Source: Dryas octopetala (Eukaryota; Streptophyta; Magnoliopsida; Rosales; Rosaceae). Taken from it: 64,000 nucleotides of DNA. Both the position numbers and the translations under genes were made by a program. The stretch is from the NCBI GenBank assembly GCA_963921425.1, contig OY992839.1, positions 2,501 to 66,500 of the forward strand. The letters run 5' to 3'. Under the pieces are notes generated by a model, which saw only the letters and a list, made by a program, of their open reading frames with translations, did not search any database and was not told where the DNA came from. Positions 11,590 to 23,048 of this stretch are shown here, in pieces; the first letter of the stretch is position 1; each line of letters starts with the position of its first letter.

Positions 11590-14500
11590 ATGGAGGTCGA
11601 GACGGAGAGGACGAAACCCGTTGCTGTGTTCATGGCCTTCGGTACCAAAGGCGATGTCTATCCAATTGCTGTAGGCGTTTCTTCCATTCATCTCTCTAAC
11701 TATTTCCTTTTGGTTTCCGAGAAAATACAAAAAAAAAAAAATTCAAAGAGTGCCAAAACCTATTGGGACTATGTTGTTTGGAGGTTGTGATTCTCTGTTT
11801 TGTTTTGTTGCTGTTTGCACTTTTCAGGCCATTGCGGTGGCTTTTGCTTGTGACCAGAGACAATACCACGTTGTTCTAATCACACATTCAGCACATGAGG
11901 TTTGCTTTTGAGGCTCCTGTGTGGATCGTGAATAATTTTTGTAATTATTTATGTTATGACATTCATGCATGGAACCCTTGCTCTTTAATGGTTACCACTT
12001 ACCAGATATGGTAAATTACCATGCAAGCAGAGTTAGGCCACTAAAAGTAAATTATTTATCTCCGTGAAGTCCACAATTATGCATTTTCCACTGTCAGGGA
12101 ACTCCAGTGAATTTGCATAAAAAATCAAAATCATATTCAATTGATAAAATGTATTTGGATGTGTCCTTGACCTTTTTAAATACACCCTTTTCGTGCAAGT
12201 CTATCAATGGTAATTGTCTTTTTTTTGTTCAATGATATTTTGCTGCTGGGTTGGGGAGATTGTATGGATCAAATTCTGGTTTATGCTTGAGCTACAAGAG
12301 TTGAACTTTTGTTCCCATATTATTGAAGGCCTTTACACTTCTTAGAGCTTGCATCTTTTCAGGTTTACTGGTGTTAGTCAGCTACCACATTTACTAAATA
12401 CATTTTTACCAACCCACTCTGATTTTTAATCAATAAAACCGGAGTGTTCTTTTTTAAGGATGGTTTCCTAGTATCACACACACAAAAAATGAAAAACACA
12501 ATCATGTCACGTGTTTTTGTCTACACTTAAGTGAGAGCTTTTTAATCCTGAATCTCAGGGTCAAAACTGACTACTTGTTTTGGTCATTGACACGGAGGTG
12601 CAACTCCCTCCTCAACACTGTTGATTGCGCTAATTTCACAGCACAGACAACACAAACAATGATCCACGGTGATCCTAAATTGACATGGTGCAAGTAAAAA
12701 TTTTATTAGCATTTGGGCTATCAACAAAAAAGAAAAAAAAAAAACAAGAAAGACAACATTTTATCAGTTTTTATTTCTATGAATAATTTTTTATTTTCAG
12801 TACCTTACCCCCATCCACCAGCTCCAATTCCCTATGAAGCTGTGAAGACATTGATATTAATATATTAACTAAAATTTTATCTTAACTTTGGAAAGGTTCA
12901 TTGAATTGCAATTCTTCTTGTTTGATAAGTATATTGAGCGATTTTGTTGAGTATTTTAATTTGTTGGCTGTCATGTAGAACTTAAGTTGTCATTTGGCTG
13001 AAAAGCAAGTTTCATTTCTTCCGATTTCATCACCACCTGTTCTCTCTATCCATCAGAAGCATGATACTCCAGGTTCAAGTTGCTGACTTTTCTCTCATTG
13101 TTCTCTCAATATAACAGCACTTATTGGCTCTGGCTTGTGTAAGGAATGGTCTAAGAACTATGTACTGAAAAGTTCTTATTGGTTTTTTTTTTTTGTCTTA
13201 CCAGGCTCTGTGGAGTTGCCCTTTTTTCTGCAGAAAAAGATGTTTTCTGGAGAACATAGACAAGAATGTTATTTGGTAGTTGAAACAATACTTGGATCAG
13301 GCCCAAGCATGGAGGGTGATTTTATTGTGACAAATTTCTTTGCTTTGGTAGTTCCTTTTGCAGTTCTTTTGTTTTTTGAAAATTTAAGTCAAAGTTATTT
13401 AAAAAACTTATGAAAGGCAATATGCAATGATGTTGAAAATAAACATGCTAAAAGCTCTGTTTAACTGATTTACATTCAAAGTCTTCACTGTCATGTGTCG
13501 ATGCACATACATAGGCCAATGCCTGCTTAAACATCTGCGTGTCATTGTCAAGTGAGAATTATGTTAAAGTTGGAGCATCTAACCAGAGACCTAAGAAATT
13601 TATTTATTGAGATGCAAGACTTAGATTACATGATATGGGATTTTTCTATTAGGTGGCTTGGAGCACATGTGGCCAAATTGGGCATGTACATGGAAGAATT
13701 GCCTGTTTTGGTACCATGTTAAAGTTAAAGTTGGAGCATTCAATCCAAAACCAATTGGTTATGGGTGGAGAGGCTCATGATTTTATATAATGAGATGCAA
13801 TGCTTAGAGCATCCAATGTGACATTTTTACATGCTCAACAACTTATATGCCTGAATTTATAACACAGTCAATTAGAGGCAGTACATGTAAATTGTAATGA
13901 TGTAGTCCCTAAAATGGGTTTCTTTGTGTGATGGTCCAGGAAGGCTGGAGTCTTGCGGAAGTTTTTCGTGTTCGCTGCATGGTTGCTGCTCCTTATGTTG
14001 TTCCGTACAGGCAATTCTTTCCTTTATTAAATCTTTATTTTACTTAATTTAAATCTTCATCTTATGCAACTGTGTATGTTCGTGCCATCTGGCTACCCTC
14101 AAATGTATTGTTTGTACAAAGGAGTCTCCCATATTTATGAGTTATGAGTGCTACTTATCATATTAAAAGATAAATTTGTATTTTTGTTGATGTGTAATTG
14201 TATGATAATTATAAAAAGTGAAAAAGTGTTTATTTTATATCCTCTATTCCTCATCCTCATTATCAAATAATCGGGATAACATTTGTACTACAAGTGTGCA
14301 TTTGCATATATGAGCAAGAATTTCTGTCTTTTATTTTTATTTTTTATTATTATTGAAATTTTCAAAAGTAAAATACTTTGTAAGAACTTTCAGATATTTT
14401 AAGTTTATAATATTTTGAAGTTCTGACCTGATGATTTGTAGTTATTTTTTTGTTTATTTTATTTCAATTTACTTTCCAGTGCACCTTCATCATTTGAGCG

Positions 14501-15178
14501 CCACTTTAAAGAGGAACTTCCACTTCTGTATAAATACCTGCAGGAAGCTCACATCAGCAAGGTACTTTAATGTTTTTAGAGTAAATATGTGGAAATACTG
14601 CTTCTGTAAGTGGTTTTGGTGTCTCTTTTATGTACCTCATGAATTGATGGTGTGCAGGCTGACAAGTGAATTTTAGTTTTGGTCTTTTGTCTACTTTATA
14701 GCAAATAAGTTTGTGAGTTGCTGAAGTAATATATTGTTTTTAATCTTTGTATGCACATAGGTTTGCTGGAAAGACGTGATGCACTGGATGTGGCCACTTT
14801 TCACCGAATATTGGGGATCTTGGAGATGTGACAATTTGAATCTGAGTCCTTGCCCTTTTACAGTTAATGTCTTTGACACAAAATTTCTTGATGCATTCAA
14901 TGCATTATAACAGTTAGTGCTTTTGTGAAAAAACTAGATACATCCAATTTATTTCTGCTCTGAGTCCTTGACTCATCAAATGAAGTTTCATACCACCTGA
15001 GCTGAAACATAGTATCTTCCTTAATTACATGGCTATTGTGGTTATCTTTAAACTTATGCATTTGCTTCTTTGTCAATCACAGGATCCAGTAACAGGTCTT
15101 CCCACTTGGCATGATAGGCCTCCATCTCCCCTTCTTTTGTGAGTTCTTAGTTTTTAACTTGAACATAGGGTATAGGTA

Positions 15179-15239
<61 letters not shown>

Positions 15240-18200
15240 GGAGAGGGGGAGGGGGAGGGGGAGGGGGAGGGAGAGGGAGAGGGAGAGGGAGAGGGAGAGG
15301 GAGAGGGAGAGGGAGAGGGAGAGGGAGAGGGAGAGGGAGAGGGAGAGGGAGTGAGAGGGAGAGGGAGAGTGAGATATATATATATAAAATTATAGTTGTA
15401 TTCTTACTTTTTATATTTATTTATTTATTCTCCGTTTAAAGAGATATGTGATATTTCTTCTGAAAAGTTTCACTATTGTATGACAGGTATGGATTTAGCA
15501 AAGAAGTTGTTGAGTGCCCTGGTATAGAACTTTCTTTCGTGTTTCTGTTGGCCGCAAAGATGTTGTTGCGTGCCCTGAAAAGTTTCCTAAATGCGTTAGC
15601 AAATCCCTTTTCCTTTTGTGGACAAACTTGATCTGTTCAGTCAAGTTTTATTCCAACTATTTCAATTATCTCACTGATTTTAGCACTTTTACAGATTATT
15701 GGCCATCGAGCGTTCGGGTTTGTGGCTTTTGGTTTCTCCCTAATGAATGGCAGTTTTCATGTAAGAAATGCAGTGAAATTTCAAGGCTTGTTTCTTCAGG
15801 GCATCTGTACACAAAAGATGAAATGTGTTCAGCTCATGTTCAGTTAGAGTATTTTCTGAAGACTCCAATGCCTATGCAACCTGTTTTCATTGGCCTGAGT
15901 TCTATTGGTAGGCAAGTTCCTTTTCTAGATTCATTAGAAACTTCTTTAATGCATTCTTACAAATTACTGTACAAGAATATCAGGTTATAGTCTGTATTTG
16001 GTCAAATTATTACATTCTGTGGCCCTTGCAGCATAGCTTATAAATCATTATTTTTCTTCTACTTGGATGAGTTATTTCTTACATGTTAAAGCATGATCAA
16101 CTTGTACAGTACCTCTATTATTAATTTTTGTTGTTTGTTGTTGTACTGATATTGAGTTTCCCATTGTATTTGCAGCATGGGATTTTTGAAGAACCCTCAA
16201 GCATTTCTTCGTCTTCTCCAAATTGTCCTAGAGATAACAAATTACTGCTTTATCCTCTTTACAGCTGGCTATGATCCGTTAGATGCAGCAATCCGAGCGA
16301 TTGCTGCTAAATCATCAGCGTATGTAACCCACAAACAGTTTAATGACGAGTGCCTTTCTCTCTTCAATGACCGACTGTTCTGCTTTTCTGGGTGAGCATC
16401 TCATATTCATTGGAATACTAATGAAAATTGATGAAAGAAAATGAGTTTTTTTTTTCCCCCCTAAGACTAAAATGAGTTAAAGAGAATTTGAAATTTATAA
16501 ATGTTGTGTATGTTTATTGACACACATATGTGGAAACAGTAACATTTAAAGGACATTTGGAAAACAAAATTCAATCTATCTTAATAGCTTAAACAAACAC
16601 CATCAGTTGGCAAAGACCTCCTTCTATGCCAATGGTGTTCCAAGTTAATTTCATCATAATGTGTTTTGATAGGCAAACTGCATTTCTATCTTGAGATTTT
16701 CGAATGTAGTTTTATGGGGCCTTTGTTTTGAATAGTCTTAACATTATCTGTCATTATGTTTTTAGTTATTATATGTCTACTTGTGTACATGGATTGCACA
16801 CTCTCGGTGCGTTTTTGTAATTTTTTACTATCTTATTGAATTTTTTTTTATCAGATACTACCTTAGTTTCAAATGATTTGTAGATGAAAAGTTTCAATAA
16901 GTTGGTCTCTGATTATTCTTTTCCACTTTGGGCATAATGTCTTCTTACCTGTTGAATAGTACCATACCGTACAATTGGCTGTTTACTCGATGTGCTGCTG
17001 CAATTCATCATGGGGGAAGGTGAGAGTGTTCCAACTGTATTTTGTTTTTGGCTTCAGTACTATTTCAGTCCTTTAACGTGTATGGAATTTCAATTTTGTC
17101 CGTGTGGACTTGTACTTTTAATTTTTCCAATCAAGTGTATTTATTTTTTCAAATTGCTCCAATTTGATCTCAGTCATTACTCATGAATGTTGTAATTCTG
17201 TAAATCAAGGCAAATGGAAGTTAATGACGTGTCAATATTTTGTGCTGATGGCTAAGTATACTTACGGCTGACATTTTAGATTTTTCCCTATAAGAAATAT
17301 AAATTCTATATCTTAGAGAAATTTTGAAATTGGTTTTTTTGTTTTTTTTTTTCTGAGTGGGACTAGGGTTGCCATTTGGTTGGGGTTTGAATTGGTAACA
17401 GGGCTTAGCAAAACAAAAGTATTTTGCTACTGTAGCTCCTCTTGCATTTCTAGCTAGTTTCTAGCTAGTTCCTATAATTTTCAGTTCTCGTATAATTCGA
17501 TTTCAGTAACCTTGATTTTTTGGTATATATCGGTAATTTCGATTTTCAGTATTTTGAGTTTATCTTTGGCTTATTTTTGGTTTATTTTCTGTAATGATAG
17601 TTATAAATCATATAATGTTAAGAACACACATTTTTAGAATTGTTATAAGTTACAATAATTAATTTTATGACACACCTACTTAAATATATTATGGAATACA
17701 CGCTTTGATTTGAATTATATATGTAAAGTTTCACTATATTGAACTATTAATTGTAATATTCGTACTAGTAATAGAGTAATATATCTTAGTACCTAGTCCT
17801 TGTCTAGAGAGGATTACTTCAAACATAAAATTTGCAGATGCGTATAGGATGAATTGATTCGATTCGACCATGAAATATCAAGTCATTCTATACGTATCCG
17901 CAAATTTTAAGTTTGCAGTAATCCTCTCTAGAGAACTACTAATACTTATATAATAACATTATGTGTTTGATATTTTTTTCTTAGTAATACATAAATTTTC
18001 TATGCAGGACGTTGGTTCTTTAACTAAAGAATGGATGTGAGTCTTTTTATAATTTTTTGTCATTGTTTATCCCACTTTTGACAGTGTTCAACATTCTAGG
18101 GTATAGGGTTGTTGTGTTTGGCTCGTTGAAGTCCTAGTTGGTTTTAGGATTCCTAATCAGTTTAGGAAACTAGAGAAAAGTGTGCACAAGTATTTCCTAG

Positions 18201-21200
18201 TAGCTTTAGGAAATAGTTCTCTTCTATTCCTAGTTGATTTAAGGTTAGATTTAGGGAAGAAAGTTCTTTTCCCTATTCTAAAAGGTTTAGGTTATCCTAA
18301 TAAGTCAAGGAATGTAAGCTAAACCCTATAGTCTATAAATAGGGCTTGGCAGGTCTAAAAATTAGAAGAGAGGAGTTTCTCAAGTCTTCATAAGTTCTGA
18401 AGAAACGCAGAAACACAAGAGTGATAGGGAGAGATAGTGGAAGCTGCGGGTTAGGGTTAGTTTTAGGGTTCAAAAGTCTGTGTAATCTCTAAATCTAATT
18501 CTATAGTGCAGTGATCTCTCTTGGAGAGATCACAACTGGAGTAGGCAAAAGTTCTGCAAACCAGTATAAATATCCGGTGTTCTCGTGTGTTTTACTTTTG
18601 CTGTTTTTCTGTGTGCTGCTTGTTCCTATTTGCTAAACTGTTCTAATCCTAAATACATCAAAGAAAAGATCACAGGGGGTGTTAATTCACTACAAGGGTT
18701 AGAATCTAAAATATAAAGGGATTAATGTCATTTTGGTCCCCAGACTATTACACTTGTATCAGTTTGGTCCCCAAACTTCTAATTTGGAAAAATAAGGACC
18801 CTTACTTTTTCAATTTTGCCAATTGAGCTTATTCCGTCAATGTACACATTTTTCATCCAAATTTCCGTTTGCATAGCATCATGTGCCAATCACGTGGGGT
18901 CCTTTTTTAGGGCAAAATGGTCCCTTCCATTTATATCTTACCATTTTTTCCTCATGCACCATTTTTCCCTCCTTGATTTTCCGCTAAATTTGGATAGAAA
19001 ATGTGTAAATTGACGGAATAACCTCAATTGGCAAAATTATAAAAGTCAGGGTCCTTAATTTTCCAAATTAGAAGTCTGGGGACCAAACTGATACAAGTGT
19101 AATAGTCTGGGGACCAAAATAATCTTAATCCCAAATATAAAATATAACCGAGGAACGAGAGCCCAAAACTACAGGAGTTAAAACCGAGGAACGAGTCTTA
19201 ATTGACAATTTATAACCGAAAGTATTAAACCCTGCCAAGAACAAAATCAAAAGGTGCAAAAAAGCCATAAAATATACGCGTCCGTCGACGTCCAGAGAAC
19301 TGTTGTCAATAGTAATACTAGCAATGTAATATTAACGAATACTAGTATGATAGCATTATTTGCGTATAATTTTAGTATATATACATGCTTGTGTTTGATA
19401 TATATATAAGAGGAACTTATATATTTTTTTTTTCAGTTTGGTAATCATTGATTCGATAATAATCAGTCGGTAATCATTGGTTCGGTAATTATCACTATTA
19501 GTAAAGTTTGTTTTTTTTTTTAATTCCTGTACATACCAAACTGACTTCTTTCGGTATTTTTTCGATTATTGGTTTTTGGATTATAGACAATGCTTACCGA
19601 AATAAAATTAAAAAATCGGTTGGTAATTGGTGAGTGCAGTAAAAACCATACCAAATGACATTCCTAAGAGGGACCTAGTTGAGCTCGACCCTCCATCAAC
19701 ACCTCCAGCACCCACTGCTTCACCATCATACATAAACACCTCAACCACTCAGATGAGTAATCTGGTTGAATACCTCACTGAAACTAAACTTAAGCTCCAC
19801 CAATCATCCTTAAGTACCCAAATTTCTTCCATATCAATTTTTCTTCTCCAGGTCCATTTCTCAAACTATTGAAAAATTTTCCAATATTAAAATGTCTTCA
19901 CCGGACCATATTTCAATTTTCTTAGGGGTCTGTTTGGGAGTTTTCAAAGTCCAGCCATTGCTGTTTTTTGGGTTCAAAGGGTGAGAGAGAGAGGAGAGGT
20001 ATAAAGGAAACAACTCTAGCAGCAATGATGACAGAAACAGTGACAATTCTATTGATACCGGAGATTTTCTTTGGGGACTAATTCTCTTTGGCACTTGGTC
20101 ATTTGTAGCAAATATGGTTTACATGCTAATGGTTGGGACTCCATTGAGGTGGTCAGAGGCAGTTGTCGATGCCCTTGGAAAGACATTTCTCAGGGACTCT
20201 GTTCTTTTCCAAAGGGCGACTCACAGCATGAATTAGGGAAAGATTCTGTTTTTGGGGAGATATTTGGGTCGGGGAATCCTCTTAATAGAATTTATTTTTC
20301 TCAAAATGTCTAGTATGCTTGATCCTTCTCATGCATCTCCTGGGTGGAATTTTAATTTCTGCCGAAATTTGAGAGATTATGAGGTTGTGGAGCTTTCCAC
20401 CCTCCTCTCTTTGATTGAGAATAGTTCCCTGTCTCACTTCAGAATTGATATGAGGTCATGGAGTCTTGAGTCATCTGGCATTTTTTCTTGCAAATTGAAA
20501 TCGTTTTTTAATTCCTTAGTTATGGATCACATGATCCCTACTTTCCATCCATCCTTTATGATTTGGAAGGCCAAGGTTCCTCCTAAAGTCCAATTCTTGG
20601 ATTGCATTGTTTCTCATGGAAGGGTGAATACTTGTAAGGTCCTTCAACGGGAAGGCCATACCTTTGTGCGTCCCCTAACTGGTGCATTTACTCAAAGGAG
20701 CTTCAAAGGGCATTGATCATCTCTTTTTTCATGGTTTACTGGGTTTGAAACTGTGGTATAATTATAATATGATCAAGTTGCTAGCATAAGTTGGGCATTG
20801 CCCTCTTTCTGCAGTTCTCTATTTTGGTAGAAGTGAGAAGGAAAAGGTCTTGCAGAGATGCAGTGTATTAGAGATCTTTGGGGTGATATGGACAGAAAGA
20901 AACAACTTAATTTTTGAAGGAAAGGTTGGGGAGTCTGTGGACTGCTCAACAGCTAAAGCTAGATTTCTGGCCTCGGTTTCGTTTACATTGGCGACTGCCA
21001 TTTCTTTCTGTTGAATATGGATTGGAAGGCTGCTGTTTCTTAGGCTTGTTTGTATTTTCACTGGTTACTTTTCTGTTCACGGTTAGGATGGGTGCTGTTT
21101 CGTCACTTGTTGTGCTATTGGTGTTTGATTCTTTTAGTTTGAGGGTTGTATCTTTTGTGGACTGCTGGTCCACTCTGATTGTACTTCCCAATTTTTATTA

Positions 21201-23048
21201 ACATATTTAATCTTTTTCTTATAATAATTAAAGAAACTTAACACGACAAAAACTTCCGTCACCCCTCATTCACTGCATCCATGGTTGGGACTACTAGAAA
21301 ATTTAATATGCAGTATACATGTAGAAAACTCAATATACATCATTGGATCAATTATAATTACATGGATGAAATTGAAATTTTGAAATTTCATACAAGTTGG
21401 AGGACCAAGATAGTAATTTAAGCTCTTTATTTATTTATTTTTTGTAGAAATATGTAACAACTGCATCCATAGTTGGGACTACTAGAAAATTAATATACAG
21501 TATACATGTTGAAAACTCAATATATATCATTGGATCAATTACAATTACATGGATGAAATTGAAAATTTGAAATTTTGATACAAGTTGAAGGACCAAGATG
21601 GTAATTTAAGCTCTTTATTTATTTATTTTTTGTAGAAATATGTTACAAGCAAAGTAAGTACTATATGTTTTTTGTTTCTTGTAAACATGGAAGTAGTGGA
21701 ACTACTGCTGCAGCACTACTTGCAGGAATCCCACAGGTTAGTACTCATAGTTCCATATTTTTTGCTTATTATATCTCCGGTCTTGAAAATGTATTGCATT
21801 TCTTTTAAAGTAGTATATATCACTTATAACCAAGAAAAGGGGAAAAAAAGAAAAAAAAAAAAAAAAAAAAAGAAATGCCAGTATACATAAGGGGAAGATT
21901 TACAAATGTAGTCAATCTGTGAACTCTACAAACCTACCTCTACTACCTGTAGCTCTAGCATTGTACTCTCTCTCTCTCACTCATGTGACATATATGCACA
22001 GAGAAAAATTATTTATCTCAGATGGCAGGTACTATGTCCTTTTATGCTAGATCAGTTCTATTGGGCTGAAAGAATGTTTTGGCTTGGAGTAGCACCAGAA
22101 CCATTGAAAAGAAGCCACTTGATTCTAGAAGAAAGTGATGACAAAAGGATCCAAGAGGCAGCGAATTTGCTATCAAGGGTCATACGTGATGCATTATCTC
22201 CTGAAATTAGAGAACGTGCTTTAGAACTTTCTAAGAGAATATCTCTTGAGGTAATGCCTACTCTTGAATTATCAAGGTTATAATTGTAGGTGGATTTCGA
22301 AAGACCAAGCATGTTTGTCATGTACCAATTTAGATTTTGAATAGAATAATGATTGTAGCATTATTGTTACATCCTTTATAAAGCTGTTGCTCCATTAAGA
22401 TCTGCAGAAATAATTTGGATAATACCTAATTTTTCACCTTGCACTCTCTCTTTGGAACTGTCATCCTTGATACCATTCCCTGTGTATACAATTTTAACCC
22501 AGTTTTCTTTTGAAAAGGCATTGCAAAGTAGAGTAATTAGGGGGGGGGGGGGGGGGGGATCATCATTCTCGGCTAGAAACTTTCTCAGTGATGCATACTG
22601 ATCCTATTATATTGCAATTAGTTGATGGTGGCTTGTTAAAAATTAATCCAGACTACATGGGGATTGTGTATCTACTAGGTCAACATTTTCTAGTTTCAAA
22701 ACTATTGAGAATTTGATTTTTTTTTTTTTTTTTTTTTTAATCTAATGGGGTTAAAAACTAGAGTTGAAAGGTAATATTGTAGCCTAATACTACATATTGG
22801 TTAGGGGGCAAAAATGGTTGATAGGCATATGCAGTTTTCAGTTATGCTCATCTGGTTTTTGATAGTGGAAATAGAAGGAACTACTGGCATCCCAGAGCCG
22901 TTGTGGTTATTCTCTGAAAATTTGAAGTTTGAAATTATGAACAATAAGGCGGTGCGAATCTGATTCACTCAATTATGTTTTCACTTTGCAGGATGGAGTC
23001 TCAACTGCTGTTAAATATATTAAGGAAGAGATGGGTTGTTCAAGCTGA
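11590..23048 (+). CDS. Sterol 3-beta-glucosyltransferase-like GT1 protein (515 aa)
   Basis: Member of the GT-B fold UDP-glycosyltransferases, closest in memory to the plant UGT80-like protein of the At5g24750 type. The likely reaction is transfer of glucose from UDP-glucose to a sterol or other lipid; the acceptor cannot be read from sequence. Exons: 11590-11670, 11828-11899, 12979-13072, 13205-13347, 13940-14010, 14480-14561, 14761-14862, 15083-15138, 15487-15521, 15695-15911, 16176-16391, 16960-17019, 21697-21736, 22029-22250, 22992-23048. They total 1548 nt in one frame. The N-terminal glycine loop reads GTKGDVYP (residues 18-25). The C-terminal nucleotide-binding part has [16 protein letters not shown] (HHGG near 406-409) and [12 protein letters not shown] (DQ at 431-432). 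Introns 5 and 10 begin with GC instead of GT. Intron 12 (4.7 kb) splits the sugar-nucleotide motif between HHGG-S and GTTAA and is filled with mobile elements. There is no signal peptide. The ATG at 11590 is the only one that fits the conserved start. Confidence 0.88.
15185..15374 (+). repeat. GA and GAGGGA/GAGGGG microsatellite in intron 8
   Basis: About 50 bp of (GA)n pass into some 140 bp of 6-bp G-rich units, first GAGGGG then GAGGGA. It lies between exons 8 and 9 of the glucosyltransferase-like gene. The many runs of three or more G on the sense strand could form G-quadruplexes in DNA or pre-mRNA. Confidence 0.95.
17803..17933. mobile_element. Hairpin (foldback) MITE
   Basis: Inverted arms of about 45 bp: TCTAGAGAGGATTACTTCAA on the left matches, with few mismatches, the reverse complement of the right end near 17915-17933. 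The arms continue through AAAATTTGCAG/ATGCGTATAG. The spacer is about 35 bp. Non-coding, nested in the hAT-like element. Confidence 0.75.
18110..18694 (+). mobile_element. Solo LTR (585 bp) of an LTR retrotransposon
   Basis: Starts TGTTGTGTTTGGC and ends CACTACA (TG...CA), with a perfect 5-bp duplication AGGGT (18105-18109 and 18695-18699). It contains a TATA box in CTATAAATAGGG near 18333 and a second TATAAATA near 18567, as expected for an LTR promoter. No internal domain, primer-binding site or second LTR adjoins, so it is a recombination-derived solo LTR, probably copia-like. Confidence 0.85.
18718..19132. mobile_element. Mutator-like MITE, family B copy 1
   Basis: 415 bp with terminal inverted repeats beginning GGGATTAATGTCATTTTGG, inverted similarity of about 110 bp, and a perfect 9-bp duplication AAATATAAA (18709-18717, 19133-19141). 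Relatives lie at 26390-26785 and 49037-49433. It sits only 23 bp from the solo LTR. Non-coding. Confidence 0.9.
20060..21200 (+). mobile_element. Truncated LINE (L1-type), 3' part with zinc-knuckle RT region
   Basis: Broken frames encode the C-terminal reverse-transcriptase and zinc-binding region common in plant non-LTR elements. They read [20 protein letters not shown] (about 20078-20140), then [14 protein letters not shown] and [16 protein letters not shown] in a frame at 20252-20716, and [19 protein letters not shown] near 20885-20935. Frameshifts separate these pieces and the endonuclease and catalytic RT domains are missing, so it is a dead 5'-truncated copy. It lies inside intron 12 of the glucosyltransferase-like gene in the same orientation. 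Confidence 0.75.
21273..21648 (+). repeat. 188-bp tandem duplication just upstream of exon 13
   Basis: Units 21273-21460 and 21461-about 21648 match closely, starting CTGCATCCATGGTTGGGACT and CTGCATCCATAGTTGGGACT. Each ends with TTTTTTGTAGAAATATGT, a polypyrimidine tract followed by AG. The second ends about 50 bp before the true acceptor of exon 13 at 21697. Confidence 0.9.
22540..22558 (+). repeat. 19-nt poly-G run in intron 14
   Basis: Nineteen consecutive G residues follow GAGTAATTA, in the last intron of the glucosyltransferase-like gene. The exact length is likely polymorphic or uncertain in sequencing. Confidence 0.95.

Larger units (their letters stand above)
17364..19666. mobile_element. 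hAT-like element with nested insertions, in intron 12
   Basis: The left end TAGGGTTGCCATTTGGT pairs with the inverted right end TAGGAATGTCATTTGGT. Flanking 8-bp duplications are AGTGGGAC (17356-17363) and AGAGGGAC (19667-19674), one mismatch. The interior has many GGTAATTTCG/TTTCGGT motifs, as in the related element at 24711-25686. The 2.3-kb length is explained by later insertions inside it: a hairpin element (about 17803-17933), a solo LTR (18110-18694) and a Mutator-like MITE (18718-19132). No transposase is visible. Confidence 0.75.
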
